Part shown: positions 36,301 to 50,071 of the stretch, in pieces
Layout of the letters: each line of letters starts with the position of its first letter
Numbering within the stretch: the stretch's first letter is position 1
NCBI GenBank assembly: GCA_030765065.1
Contig: CM060975.1
Coordinates: forward strand, 163,838,993-163,902,992
Source: Deroplatys truncata
Taxonomy: Eukaryota; Arthropoda; Insecta; Mantodea; Mantidae
DNA: 64,000 bases
Direction of reading: 5' to 3'
Program-made: the position numbers and the translations under genes
Notes under the pieces: generated by a model
Told to the model about the DNA's origin: nothing
Databases searched by the model: none
What the model saw: the letters and a program-made list of their open reading frames with translations, nothing else

Positions 36301-39127
36301 ATCTTAACTATCCTAATATAAGGCATGAAAGAATTTCCTTAATGATTACTAAAGAATATTCATTACGCCTATCTATTTCTGTTTTTGGAAAGTGTAGTGT
36401 TACTTTAACGACATACGACTGCAGAATTCTTCAAAAGGAAACATAAAGTAGTCTGTCTCATTCTGAAAATGGTATGGCTACCTAGAGCTTATCTAACCGT
36501 CGCATTTATTTTTCGAAAATTTAAATATTGGGTATCATAATTTTAAAATCATTCATTCCACCCTGATATGAAGATTTCTGTATCATGCAACATTCATAGT
36601 ATCCATAATAACTACGGGATGTCATTATGCGACGTTACACAATCAGATATTTTTGTTGTTACAGGCTAAAAATTAAGTAAAAATATAGGTGTAAAGTTTT
36701 AAATATTACCCCTCATTATGAAAATACTATTAAACCTCCAGTATATTCGCCTATGCATAGAGTATTCACCGTGTATCAGTATTGTGCGAAAGAGGAGTGA
36801 AATTTAGACAAGAGCATTAATATTATACACCAAAAGATTTTCAAAAAATCTTGGAAATTCAACATGTCATTGAGAACAAATAAGGCTTCTAGTAGCGAAA
36901 GGATAATTATTTGAGCAATTTAGGAACAAAGTCGGAAACTTTAAATGCTTGAAAATTGCATAATGCAACAAATTAACCTTAAAGAACCAAAAGAAACTTC
37001 TCAAACCAAGATTTACAAATTAGGAGCCAAATAAGCGGATATAAGAATCCGTTATTTCAAACACTTCCCATGAACTAAAAGCATTCCGGTTTTGTTTTTC
37101 TGTATCTGTTTTGGGAATGTCTCGAAGCCTATAATCACCAGAAGAAACACGTTTGCCAGTGATGAAAGATCTGAAATTAGTGGAGGAATTTTATAATTAG
37201 AAGCTTCTTAAAATATTTAAACCTTCCGCTTTGTTTCTGAGAGACTGAATGTTGCGGAACTGTCTAGAAAACCCAGTTTAAGGGCCAAAACAACCCTTGC
37301 ATCAAATAAACAGTAAGGCGATACGAAAGAGCCCCATATTTTAAATCCCCATTTAAGTTTCTTTTCTCTGTGGGGGATGGGATTCATGCAACTTGAAGCC
37401 ACGAGAAAGCAATGAGTTTTACATTGACAACAGAGCCATCTCACTCTGTTGAGTATTTTCCAAGGTAAGTTTTGAGCGCCTCCCCCTTTTCCCTTCAGAA
37501 TTTTAATATCGCGAGAACTCCAGCATACTAATCAGGTTAAGGAAACACGATAATCCAATCAAATTAAATCAATATTGGTAGAACCAAAGTCGCCATACCC
37601 TACTAAAACACCATTTAAAGATGAGAACACCATTTAATGATTAAAATGCCATTTAGTTTATAATCACGTGAAATAAATATGGAATAAGAATTTCTAAATG
37701 GATGGAGAATTTTCTCAGCTATATCTTTAAAACTTTACAACCCATCCTCTTTTGACCTCTTAAAATCGTTTATCCTCAAGAATTTTTACATTAAAGAAAC
37801 ACTCTGACATAAATATCAAAATGAAAACGAAATTGACAGACATGAAAAACCACCCTAAAATAGGTTATTAATAATTGGCAAATCCGTATAGCAAGGGTGG
37901 TGAAAATGCCTTTCTCCCTCGAGTCATCAAATATTCAACACGCATTACACCACTAGGCAGGATATGGAAAACAAATGAATAAACCGCTCGAAAAGGAGTG
38001 GTGCCTGCGAGTCACACTGCCTCGCGAGTCTCGTTTTCACCACCATGTATAATGTACAACGGGGTTTTCAATAGCGAAAACACTATCAGAATTGGTTGAG
38101 TAGTTTCTAGTTACACTGAAAAGAAATATATTTTCTCCTTTCATAGAGGAAATCAAAATTTACCTTATTTTGATATTTTCTGGGAACAGTATGATGAATA
38201 TATCTGTGAAACTTAAATGTTTTAAAATGATGCTCATGTGTACAAAGATATATTTTTAGAGCTGGTGTTAGAATTTATGCTCTTTCTACCGCTTTTCTAA
38301 GCACTTTGTTTAACTCAGTATAGAAAGTTTAACGAAAATACACATTTTAAGGTACCATAAATCCAAAAAGAGGCATATGAGTGTGCCCGCCTTTGAGTAG
38401 ACAGCTTAAAAAGGAAGTCGGATAAACAACGCATTCATTATTTAGATATGTGTCTGAGAATGCAGCTTGAAGATTTTCAGAGGATTCCCTTACCGAAATA
38501 TCCTTTATATGGAAATAAATTTTTAGGAAGGAATCTCGGGTCTTTTCATTCTCATATACCTTTTTATATTTGTGAAATAATTAGATGGATTAATTCAAAC
38601 CGCGTTAAAAGTGAATGAAAATATTTGCTTCGTGGAGCCCATTTTTCACTAGCATTAGCTATTTCCGAAATATTCGTTGCTGAAGTTTTCTTTGGAGCAA
38701 CATCTACATAACATATTTTAATATGTGATTGTTATTTTTTCGCATTAGCACACTATTAAACTTATTTCATGTAAGCAAGTTCATACTGTACCACATACAT
38801 TCATTTCTAACCCAAACATTTGTCGTGATTAATCTAAAGAAGATAGAAAAATCCTGTTGGTAATACGGAGTATTTAAGAAGTATATCTGTGAGTTGGTAA
38901 TGGGTGGAAAAAGTCGTGTGAATGTTGCGCACCAGATTATAGTCATGTATTGCTTTCACTGCTCTCCTGCGTCCGCGGCATAGACCGAGAAGTCAGCAGG
39001 TCGTAATTGCGGAGTAGTCTAACCCGTCGGGCGTTTTGTTCGCCTGTCATTAACGATATGATTCTGAAATATGTTGCCCTGTTGTTAACTCTCTATCAAG
39101 ACAAACAAAAATTGTATTTAGTTGCTG
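33398..39127. other. AT-rich intergenic sequence, nothing recognised
   Basis: Short frames only, none over 75 codons and none with a recognisable domain. No repeat shared with the rest of the window was noticed. Confidence 0.45.
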
Positions 39128-39300
39128 TGCTGTGTTCTGGCGGTTAGTATGCTAGCTTCCAAATCCAAAGATACTGGGCTCGATTCCCGGCTGGAGGATT
39201 TGAATTTTCTTTAGCCAAGATTATTTCCCATCCTCTGGAAGCATAGGTGTTGTGTAAATGTGTATGTTGTAAAGTTAATGCTTATAAAGAAATCCCAATG
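39128..39300 (+). mobile_element. SINE-like sequence with tRNA-type promoter
   Basis: GTGTTCTGGCGGTTAGTATG resembles an A box, and GGGCTCGATTCCCGG, about 45 bases on, a B box. A body of unknown origin follows (CCATCCTCTGGAAGC). No second copy was seen in the window. Confidence 0.45.
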
Positions 39301-39494
39301 TAAAAGAATCCAAAGATACATAATAGCAAGCGAGTGAACATCACTGCCAGTGAGCAATTCTTCCAGAGGCAAAGCCGCTGATATGACCTTAGATATTTTT
39401 TAATGTTCTCTATTTTTTCGTTTTATTAATATCGTATTTTCTCTGTTTACCACAATTACCGTTGCACATATACAACACACAGGTACAAACACAT

Positions 39495-39590
39495 ACGCTC
39501 TTGGCGGGATACGAACCCGCAACCCTCAGCTTGGCGGAGCGCAGAAGCCATACGCTCCAGCGACCACGGCTACGAGGGCTGACAGATGTT
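39495..39590 (-). mobile_element. SINE-like tRNA-derived fragment
   Basis: The minus strand reads CGTAGCCGTGGTCGCTGGAG then GCGGGTTCGTATCCCGCC, A- and B-box-like. A complete tRNA cloverleaf (paired acceptor stem and anticodon arm) is not evident, so I do not call a functional tRNA. Confidence 0.45.
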
Positions 39591-41417
39591 AAAAGGCGGC
39601 AAATAAAAGGAACAAATAACTATTTAGGGCATTGTGTTAGCTTGGTCTATAGAGAATGTAAAACATTAATAATTAGTTGCAGCTAAAGCCTTTAACTTAT
39701 ATATTATAAATATTAATTCTCAAATATGAATAAAAAAACGAAAACCGAAGAGTAGTATAGTTTTTCAGACGGGATCTAAAAGTACTTAAGAAGCAACGGG
39801 CAGAAGTTAAGAGATCACGTTCGTGTGGTCGATTGAGTGGCTACTTTACCTTCATTGTTGTTCCAGAGGTGAAGTTGTATTTGCTCCAGTTAAGATGAGT
39901 GTTGATGCTCGAATGTTCAGCCTGGTGTTTAACATCTTATTTATACGTCGCGGTCCACGCCTTTCCCCTGCCCCTCCACTAACTTGCTTCACCGTCCAAA
40001 CATTCTAAACTGTAACAGTACGGACAAACAGAAGAAGGTCGTTGGTGATAGGTGTGGAAGCTGCAATCTTCTCAGGACTTCTCCCCACCCACCTGCATGA
40101 CCCGTCCGAACGGGGTTAATAGAGGTTTGTCAAGAATTAACTCTGTGTAATCATGATGAAACAACTGTCGAATTACTCATGGTATGTAACTTGTATTTGT
40201 AGATATGAAACAACTCGTGAACCACTTCGCAAACGGTAATGTAATTTAATATGCAAGAATTTGAAGTACATTTATCGACATATTTCAAGCTTAGTTAAAA
40301 TAAGTGAATTTGTCATTCAAAATTTTGAAGTAAAAGTATAATGTGTAACAAGACTTTTTATTTTTCTTGTCTTTTTCTCCTTGACAGTATTACTAGAAGA
40401 CGTACTATATTCCATTCAAAAAGTCGATTCCAGATGTTTAAAATACACTTTCTATGGTATCTTGAGCTCAAAAAAGGAATTTTTTGAAAAAGTTCACGTA
40501 TATGCGAATAACAAAATTCAAATCGGATAAATACCAACTCCATATTTGAGTCAGGCACTATTTATTATTCTCGTTCAGTGTGAAGACAAACACAAATGAC
40601 ATTCTCCTTCATTGCTCATTTCCATTAAGTTTAATCAGAAGACACTATTTTCGATATTATAGTGTGATTTGTCAAATTTTAAGTATATATGCCAGGGGGA
40701 TTGGGAGAGATTTCCCTAAAAAATTCTTACAGTTCAAACCCTTCACATGGAACAAATTTGATCATTCTTTATTTTCTCACAGCGGTTATAACAATCTTTA
40801 TTAAAATATTTTATTAAAATGTTGGAGTGACAAACAAAACGTATACCTTGAGCCTATGAAGCCATCTTCACTCATAAAATTTTATATATTTGGAAAACCA
40901 AAAGACCTAACAAAACCTTATTACAGAAAACAAAATATATACAGAAATTAAACATACCATTTTTCTTATATCAGTCGCTTTCGAAACTTCTACTGCTACA
41001 TAATTTAAATTTTATGTGTTGGAAGTAGTATGCATTAGTAAGCGGAGTGTTTAATTTGCCGTCACTTGTTTGCGGACGAGTCCATGGTTTGCGTATGAAA
41101 TGAGGAAGGATAACCTCTGGCCTCCCCTGTCTTTTAAGCCGAATTTCCATTTCTGCATCCCTTATTATCCCTTACATCCCTTATTATATAATGCGTTACT
41201 CTTCAGGAACCAGTAAACAGATTCTCAGATTCGTTATTGCTTGATATTTTTACATCCAAGCATGGCGCAAATACTTAAAGGATGGTAATAGAGAAATTTT
41301 TTAACCTACTTACCATTATTTAACATCCCTAAATATAAGGATGCGACTTCCAATTCAGGACTGCTAGGACTTAGTCACTCCTTGGAAACAGATTTGTCGT
41401 TGATGCAGTTTTAACCT

Positions 41418-41438
41418 ATGATGATGATGATGATGATG

Positions 41439-41471
<33 letters not shown>
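41418..41471 (+). repeat. (ATG)n(ATT)n microsatellite
   Basis: ATG units pass directly into ATT units. Confidence 0.98.
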
Positions 41472-41509
41472 GAGTTTAGAGTTATTAAATCTATTAGGTC
41501 ATATCCGAC

Positions 41510-41670
41510 GACAAATGAAATGGACGAAATGATGTTCAAATGACTCCGGAGCCCACAGAACTTACAGAATAAGGGAAAACTACGGAAAAAACTTATACAG
41601 GTAACTCACCCGAGGTTCGAACTTGGGACATCTTGAATATAAGGCAGGCACGGCACTCCCACACCAGAGA
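41510..41670 (-). mobile_element. SINE-like tRNA-derived fragment
   Basis: The minus strand reads CTCTGGTGTGGGAGTGCCGT, then CCCAAGTTCGAACCTCGGG (B box). The body runs towards 41510 and the ATG/ATT microsatellite. Confidence 0.4.
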
Positions 41671-41699
41671 AACGGGCTTGTTTTCTGTATTATTTAGCG

Positions 41700-41930
41700 T
41701 CCGTTCTTGCTACATACGGTATCACAGGCGGTGGACCCTGATGGTGCATTAACTTAAATGATAGTTGGGTAAGGAAATTTGGGGAATGAAACGTTTCAGG
41801 CCTAAGTTTAAGGTACCTCCCCGGCGAAAACCAAAAAACGTCAGTTAGGCAGGATGTCCTGGCTGGAATTGAACCGCAGACCTCCCGCTCACGAGTCCAT
41901 ATGTCTTAATGAGCTCTGTCAGCCATGTTG
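41700..41930 (-). mobile_element. SINE-like tRNA-derived fragment
   Basis: The minus strand reads CATGGCTGACAGAGCTCATT, then CTGCGGTTCAATTCCAGCC (B box), then CGCCGGGGAGGTACC and a longer body. It lies next to, but is not the same as, the fragment at 41510-41670. Confidence 0.45.
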
Positions 41931-41999
41931 GCAGTAGTTTGCTCTATTCATCCCTCTTTTTCACCTTCCTCATCATCTGGAATATGGACTCCTTGTCTA

Positions 42000-44527
42000 T
42001 CATTAGTAACCTCTTCGGCTCTGAATGATTTTCCTATTCACCATCCATTTTATTGTACTTCTTAGCAATGAATAACATCTTAAGCGGTATCCCAAACAAT
42101 CTATTTTCGTCTTCCTCATCTGTTTCAGCATTATCCTTTGTTCATCGATTCTTTTCAAAACAGTGACATTATTTCTCGTATTTTTAGCGTGCGTGTAGCG
42201 TGCCTCTGCCTCACCTGGAAAGTAAACGTTGTAATCTCGGTTGGGGATGAGTTGCCTGCATAATAAGAGCTTCTCTTACCCTAACTATCTGGTAACTATC
42301 AACTCAACGGAATGGGCCCATTTAAGCGCTATTCCATTCTTTTCATTTACGGTCTCTGTAGATCTAAATTGCTAAAAGGGTCGTAAGATAACTATAATTC
42401 AATTAAAATATCATTATGCTAAGTATACATTTATATTTTCATTCTTCTCTGCATCCTAGCGCAGAAGCAGCCATTTTGCTTTCCCTCTCATTAAGAGATG
42501 ACATTGCTGCCAATAGAGGAGACTTTTGATTACGTAGTTATGTCAAATGATTCTTTTCTCAGATACAAAAATACCTAGAAAGAGTCTTCAGAACGCGTCA
42601 TGTTAACGCCTAGAAGCTTCTGAGCCGTCTGCTATGTAGGTTTTGAGACTGATTTTGATTATTTATCGCAATATCTATGAATCGACAACTTACAATCGCT
42701 TATAGACTACAGAAGATCCTTCTTTTTATATTAAAACATTCCTATTCTATTGCAACCTTCTATTTGATCTCTTGATAGTAGCTGCTATTAGTACTATCTC
42801 TCAAGTATCTGAAGTTTACCATTTGCTCCAATATCTCTCGAATTCCAAAGTGCATTTTGTATTTAAATTTTGCACCCATTGCAACGCGGTAAGTGCTTTT
42901 CCTTTCCAGTAACAAAGTGTGGCTCGTTTGAGCGCGAGCGAACTTACGTGATGAGAAATGACCTTTACTGCTAGGGTTCCTCTATTTGTTTTATTTGTCT
43001 GTTTATTACTACAAGCCTATAATAATTATAACGGATAAAAAAAACAAATGTTGTACGGTGTAGGCAAATTCTAATTCTCTATTGGGAATGGGCACTCGTA
43101 ATGATAACCATGTTTGTTTGTACATTGTACTTGAGAGGTATACGGCTCAGTCAGTTGTGTCATTTAAAGCAATAGGCTCTTTGTGGAGTCAACTTTTCAG
43201 ATATGCCAAAACTTCTCTGGTTTAAGGGACACTGGACTGCTTTTCTAACTTTTTTAAAATTCAAAGCTATTTACTTGAAAATTAACACACTTAATATGAA
43301 TAAATAAAAATGACTGTGCAAAACCTCAAAGCTCTTCAAATACTTTCTAAAATAATACAACTTAATATTTTTAATTAGCGAAAAGGAGCAAATCTTTTTT
43401 AAAATTGCCTTGAACATTCACATTTATCAGAAAAGGAGGATAGTGACATTTTCTGATACTTTAGTACCGTGAAAATAAATGTATTTGATTGAAGTTGATG
43501 TTATTAGTTGCATTTTTGTTTTTAGGAAGTTGGTTTTTAAATATTCCTGGTTTTTCGGTATAATTTTTTTTGTGAGCTGATGAATAAAGAAATCATAAAA
43601 TACATACTTGAATCTTTAGATAGTATAGTTTAGGTTTTATATAGTTTAGTTCAAATCAGAGAAAAACTGAAACGTAAGGAATAAGCTTCGTGCACAAAAA
43701 TGTAAAACTAAGAAAAAAATACATATAGAATGGAAAAGTGGGTGGGTCCAGTGGGGTTAAAAGGAGCGCTCGGGTGATTTAAGCATATCGCTGGGCTTTT
43801 AAAACTGACAGATCGTGAAAAACGTTTGGCCAAAATGACTCACAGTTGTCTTAGAATATTTATATGATATAATTACAAAATTGAAAGGTTTGCCAATTTC
43901 ACCTAAAATCCCAGTCCCCGTGTCCCTTAATTGTAAAGTGAGATGATCCATAGTACTAACGCTATTTACGAATCTATCGGAGGTTTTAACCTTTTGCAGA
44001 ATTGTTTGTCCATCTGCAAAGCTAAAGCAGAAAGTTGCCTATACATCAGGGGTTTAGAACAATCTGAAGTTTAAAAACAGCTATTACTTCAGGTAACATA
44101 ACTAAACTCTGAAGGATGCTGTGTATCATCTCCATTATTCCCCATAAAACCAAGATTACGACCAAATAATTTTGCTAACTCTAGTTACGCTGTTTGTCTA
44201 TATTTCATGTGCAAAGAAGATTTTTTTGTACACATTGACAGGATGTGGATCATTACCAAGCCTGTGAAGCGATTACAAGTATTTCACCTTATTTGATGAA
44301 TCACGTCAGTTTTTCTAAGTACGTCGAAAGTGCTTAAGTCTTAAGTTGCCGTACAAGTACTTCGATGTTTTTCTATATGTGCAGCTCGAGGATTTCTTAC
44401 ACGAAAACGTAGCCGTATTGCCCAATAGTCTTTCCTTAGCAGCTATACTTCTTGTAATATATTTATTCCTGGTCCTGCCCTAGCGACTAAACTTTGTAGA
44501 AACGTAATGTTGTAGTATTAAAGCTTA
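42000..44527. other. AT-rich intergenic sequence, nothing recognised
   Basis: No coding motif or repeat family noted. Confidence 0.4.
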
Positions 44528-45210
44528 AAAAATCAGATGCAACACATTCACATGACTTTCTCTACCCTCTGTTTTATTATTTTATTCTTACTAAAGCTTA
44601 TTTTTATGTCTTACTGCATTTTAATCCGAATAAATATTTGCAGAAATAACGGCATTACACATTTGATTATAGATACAAAGGGAACAGCGACAATCAAATG
44701 TTTAAGAACTGGACGCTATATGCTGTCCTTGAAATTCCATACTGTTTCCATGCAATCGCGAGAAACAAATGAATGTTGAAAAGGACCTCAAGAGAATTGG
44801 CCAAGAATAGAAGAATTCGAACCATTAATCACGGATATCTCAGAAATCATTTAGGCCACAAAAACGTATTTGAAATAAATTGTATGCTTTAAAGAGATCT
44901 ACATTTTTAGTGTGGTACAATTTCGTCTAACATTTACCAGTTATACGAGATTATACAAAATTCCTTTCGAATGAAGAGGAGTTCACAAGCTGTTACCAGA
45001 ATATTCGAGGTATACATTTTATTTCACATGTCTCGTAAATATCTTTAATATATGGTATTTTACACTAAACCGTCAGAGCTATCTTTCAGAAAGTAAAAAT
45101 GTTCGAAAAATCTTCTGTGTAAAGGACATTACATCTTCGTGTCATATCTTAGAAAGATGCTGAACCTTGGTTTGGTATTTATCCGACTTTTCAATTTTGA
45201 GTTATGCTGT

Positions 45211-45246
<36 letters not shown>

Positions 45247-45385
45247 CGGGCGGATCCTTTTATAAAAATGCTTTATTTGGATTCAGGGGACCTCAAAGCA
45301 TGTTTTTTCGGTGCAATCTTGATTTGGGTGGAATGCAATACCTTCTCTACCTACTGTGTACGCGGTAGAAAAGGTAGTAAACACA
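44528..45385 (+). repeat. Family A repeat, complete (~858 bp)
   Basis: Head AAAAATCAGATGCAACACAT; 3' end CCTTCTCTACCTACTGTGTA then CGCGGTAGAAAAGG. A CA run (45214-45243) sits where other copies have short CACA stretches. Confidence 0.85.
45214..45243 (+). repeat. (CA)n microsatellite inside a family A copy
   Basis: Fifteen CA units, expanded from a short CA-rich stretch shared by the family. Confidence 0.98.
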
Positions 45386-45639
45386 GGTCATAGATACGAA
45401 ATCCCGATGATAACGTTTCATTGTAGAAATGTCTTTTAGTCAAATGCTTTAGAGGACTCCAGTGGTCCAAAAATGTAATTATGTTATTAAGAGCTTATGA
45501 ATCCTTTTGTTTTTCCAATTATTTGGAAAGAAAGGTCAATTGTTTAGTCCTGTTGTTGGCAGTCATTTGGTGTTTAATTTTAATTCTTTGTCATATGAGA
45601 CGAAGCGTTTTACTCAATTAGTGATGCATTTAAATAACT

Positions 45640-46560
45640 AGGAAAGCTTTCATGGCCGGATACAACAGCAGCTCAGACAACACCGTCCCTCTCCAACAGA
45701 ACACATCTACCATCAGCAGCATCCTCGACGCAATTCAGGACTTTCATGCGGAGGTTCTGAACTTGTCCTCACTTCATCAGAACACCTCAACACCAAGTTC
45801 ACCTTCATTATCGATGCCATTACTCATGAACATAGCAAGACAATCAGCGCCGTCACCGTTCATGCCAGGGGAACTTCAGCCACATCAAGGACACGGAGCG
45901 CAATCTGAAGGAGTACATCAACAGCTTACACGAAATCATCCGTAAATCATTACACATCCCTGAGCCCACATCTCATCAGCCCACGAGAAGCTACCATCGG
46001 AGGCAAAACAACTACCATCATACAGTCTCCATCTTATGACTAACTTCATCCTAAGCATGGACGGCTGGGATCAGGGTCCTAGACCATAGCACCGAACCTC
46101 CTCATTCGGCTACGGTCGTCTTATTATGAACCACCAACAAATTTCCGGTTGCTTCAGCGGTGCCGATTACTGGTTCTAATATCCTCATAAGTTAAAATAA
46201 ACAGTACCACCATAGAAAAAGAACCTATCCCATTTCCACGATCCTTCAACCTTTCCCAAACCCCTTGTTATATTTTTCCTATATCCTAAAATCTAGGTTG
46301 GAGGTAACATAATCTTATGAATTTCCGGGTTTTATGACCGTGGTCTGCTTGTGTATTTTCTGATACCTAACGTTTCGTCACGAACTGTGACGGACATCCT
46401 CAGAGGAAGTGTTGCCTTTCTCACTTCTTCTCCTCGACTAATTTAAAATTCGCCGTTGAAAATTGGTATCAAGGTGAGGACGAGGGACGGGGGCAGTGGT
46501 CGTAATAAATTGCCTCCTTTCCTGTGGAGGAAATGGAAGGGAAGCATATGTTGTAATGCG
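45640..46560. other. GC-richer stretch of unknown origin
   Basis: Composition changes sharply from flanking AT-rich DNA. A 97-codon frame (45652-45945), Ser/Gln/Pro-rich and starting MAGYNSSSDNTVPLQQ, matches no family I recognise; the reading continues in other frames after its stop, so it is more likely a dead repeat than a gene. Confidence 0.4.
46360..46420 (-). other. Palindromic motif resembling a hammerhead ribozyme core
   Basis: The minus strand reads CTGAGGA, then a GTCAC/GTGAC hairpin (about 10 bases of arm and loop between), then GAAACGT: the CUGANGA, stem II and GAAA order of a hammerhead. Stems I and III are weak or absent. Similar palindromes occur in Penelope-like retroelements. 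The flanking GC-richer stretch (45640-46560) may be such an element, but no protein domain was recognised. Confidence 0.25.
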
Positions 46561-46620
46561 AGCCTGGACCTCTTATGATTTATTTTAATTATTTGATTAT
46601 TACTAAGGTTGTTTCGATAC

Positions 46621-46660
46621 GTATATATATTATATATGTATATATATATATATATATACA
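46621..46660 (+). repeat. (TA)n-rich microsatellite
   Basis: Imperfect TA run with ATG interruptions. Confidence 0.9.
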
Positions 46661-47529
46661 GTCTCTCTATACATAAAATCTGTTGCAGTGGTTGGTATTC
46701 GCTAGCACTTCCGTTTCTTCGTATGACATGCGGTGATTTTTCTAAGTTGTATTTATTGTGCTATACTACATTGCGCAAGATAATAGTTATTCGATTTTAT
46801 TCCCTTCTGAAAAGTGCTGAAGAGATTACTACCCACAGTATTTTAATTCTTTCCGGGCTCTCGTGAAGATCTTGTTTATTATAACTGTTTCTATCTCTTG
46901 TAATGAGGTATGTCATGTAAAATTGTAACCCATGTCATCATAATAATACAATGAACGATGGGCATAATTTCATACACCACTTTGTAGCTTGAGTTTCTGT
47001 TTTAAATGCCTTAGTAACACAGGCTATAATTATTGTATTAAAGCTTTTCTAGTGTATTATGTTTGAGCATGACCTTAAGCCTCTCTTCCAAACATTAAGA
47101 ATATTAAGTGAGGTAAGCCAGTATTTATATTATATAAAACGTGCATCCTATAGTTCATACTAATTCAAATACTCATTTATTTAACGTAGATTATGGAGCA
47201 CTCATTTTGGATAGGCGTATCTCCAAAATGTTAGTTGCCTAACAATTATCAAATTCCACAGCTCCGCTACTTTCGCTTTATATTCTCTATAGTTCCATAT
47301 GATATAGTTCGATCATCGTGGGTTTTCTAGGATGAGCACCAGTATATATGGATATGTGCAGCAAAACTACATAAACCCGGATGAGAAATTGGTGGAACAC
47401 TTAGGAAAGTGTTGCAATTTCTGAGATGGCTGCAATTCAGAGCAACCGTATTCTCTGAACAGCTTTTTTACACGTAACGAGTATTTGTACATTTACATGC
47501 ATTAAATGAGCTTTCATTGTTGGTGACAG

Positions 47530-48363
47530 ATTTAAAAAAAATTCTTATGTGATACATTCACATTCTCTTCACTCTCTCGTTTATTAGTGAGTATACAAAT
47601 TAGTCTTGCTAAAGATTATTTTTATTTCTGCTTCATTTTAATTCAAATAAACTTCTGCAGAAATAGCTACATTACACTTTTTTTATTATAGATACAAAGG
47701 AAACAGCGGCAGTCAAATGCCAAGAACTGGACGCTATACGCTGTCTTAGAATTCCATACTTTTCCATGCAATCGCGAGAAACAACTGAATGTTGACTTTA
47801 AAAGATGGCTAAGTATTGAACAATTCGAGCCATTAATAACAGATATCTCGGAAATGCCTGATGCCACAAAAAAGTTATTTGAAATAAATTGTGTGTTTTA
47901 AAGAGCTCTACCTTTCTTGTGTAGTACGTTTTCGTCTATTGCTTAGGGTTTACCAGTTACACAGGAGTATACAAAATTCCTTCCTGAAAGATTAAATATA
48001 TACATTTTATTTGTATGTAAATATCTTTAATATATGACATTTTAATCAAAATCGTTAGTCTTTTTAGAAAATAAAAAAATTCGAAAAATATTCCATGTAA
48101 GTGTAGTTTAGGGTAAGATTTTCTTGAAAATCTTCGTGTCGTATCTTTGGAAGGTACTGAACTTAAATACCAAGTTAGGTGTTGATCTAACTTTTCGTTT
48201 TTGAGTTATGCTGTTCATACACACACACAGACCTTTTCTAAAAATGCTTTTTTTACTCAGGGGGCCTCAAAACATGTATTTCCGGTTAAATCTCAGTATC
48301 GAATTTTTGGGTGGAATGCAATACCTTCTCGAACTATTAGGTACGTGGTAGATAAAGTAGAGC
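47530..48363 (+). repeat. Family A repeat, complete (~834 bp)
   Basis: Head TTATGTGATACATTCACATT; 3' end GGAATGCAATACCTTCTCGA then TACGTGGTAGATAAAGTAGA. More diverged in the head than other copies. Confidence 0.8.
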
Positions 48364-50071
48364 ATAGAAGTCAGAGGTCTTAAATCGTTGGAACATTTGT
48401 AGGTAAACTACTCTAAAACGCCATAACAAACTCTCTGTACTATTGGTTGATGACTTTTGCAACTTGTTCACGTCGGGTTTAGGCATGCCTTGCAGGACAA
48501 ATTTACAAAATTATGGTGTTGAACTCTCATATCTAAAGAGTATGATAAATACAAGGAAATGGGAGTATTCACTCTACCGTTCTCTTTTTATAACCATTCT
48601 AAAATCTGTTCCCCTATGTTTTCTTTCACTTTCCAATAGTCACTCCTTACCCCTTAAGTTCCTGGCAGTCTCACAGTTGGGATTCATTGACAGAATAGAA
48701 GTTGTGTACCGCAGAGTTTGCTGTAATCCATTTTCCTTTTTCGGCGAACACTTATTTCATTATTGTATGGTCAGGTGCTTATTAGTCCCATTGATTGGCA
48801 TGAATCGCATTCTTGATATCCGTTATGGTGTACCCACTTGTTTCGTAACCTCGGGCATCGTTATCGATAGGATCTCGATTACGATTGCAGCAATCTCGCT
48901 TGTGATTGAAGTTGAAGCCGAATAAAGCATGGCTCGATGAAGCACTAATGCAAGAAGGACCACTAAATCAACAACAGAACCCAAGTTACCAGTAGCCTTC
49001 CCGTCACGGATTACTTCATTTGCATTCTTCTCGCATCGCTCAGTATTTACAGTGTGCCAAGCTGACAGCAAATATTAATCCAGCAGAGAGGAACATATTT
49101 TAAGAGAGTCTCTAAAACAAGAATTATCCACCATCTTGCTATTCCCGCGAAGAAACAAATAAAACAATTTTGGGGCTACGAATGTATGCGTAGCGTTAAA
49201 TTTCAGGTGCGTTTGTGATGTGATGAGAATGAGAATGAAAACCGCTTAAATTGTGTGAATCTGAATTTAAAACTGGCACCTACCAATAAAATGAATATTT
49301 ATATTTACATTTTTCTTTTCATTGCATGAGGATAAGTAGAAAAAGAATTGTATACATTATTAACTCTTTAAATATGCTTGCATTCATGCTCAAATATCCA
49401 AAGTAGACAATCAAGCATGTCGAAATTCCAACCTGCATTGTATTTTCCGGTGGTACAATGTAATAAACTTGCAAAAAAACTTGTTGCTCTAATCAAATGG
49501 CATCAATATTTGTTCCTTTAATCGCCTGATTAACACGTGATTGCGCTCATCCTTCAACATTTCTGTATTACAGAAGGGAAATAGATGCGCAGGAAGTTTG
49601 AGATATCAGTACAACTAAAACTGCCACTCACCTATATAGCCACTTTCGGCATGTAACATAACAGTCGTTACTGTTTTTCAGCATTCTCACTTTTGTATGT
49701 GAAAATGTTCTCGAGGACAGAAAATGAGTTTTCTGCATCACAACAACCGACAGGAAAAAGCTTAAATAAAGTGATGCTTGATGAATGCTCTTTATATTCA
49801 TAAAATGTTTTAAGAAAAATTAAATTTTTAACAACTCTGCAGAGCTAAAAGCTACTTTCTTTTCAATTTGCTTTTAGTTCCACAAACACTTGAACACTCT
49901 GTTCAAGAACTTTTAATTTCTTTAGTGGTTCGCAAGGAGCAAATCAAACTTAGCTTAGCAACTTAGTTGCTTATAACCGTTATTTCGAGAATAACACTGA
50001 AAGAAAAGGCAGCCGATAAGACCAATGTAGTTAAAGGCAGCGTATAAATGGAACCAAAAAAGAAATTCCGT
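48364..50071. other. Intergenic sequence with an unassigned 160-codon frame
   Basis: The plus-strand frame at 48443-48925 is the longest unexplained frame after the receptor. It is overlapped by a minus-strand frame (48823-49071), and neither has a motif I recognise. Composition does not look coding; I do not call a gene. Confidence 0.35.

Noticed and set aside
39495-39590. Possible true tRNA gene on the minus strand
   Set aside because: A- and B-box-like blocks are present, but a full cloverleaf with paired acceptor stem could not be drawn.
45652-45945. 97-codon Ser/Gln-rich frame
   Set aside because: No recognised family; it lies in a GC-shifted repeat-like stretch and stops abruptly while similar composition goes on.
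48443-48925. 160-codon plus-strand frame
   Set aside because: No motif recognised, no splice or promoter context, and competing frame on the other strand; may be chance.
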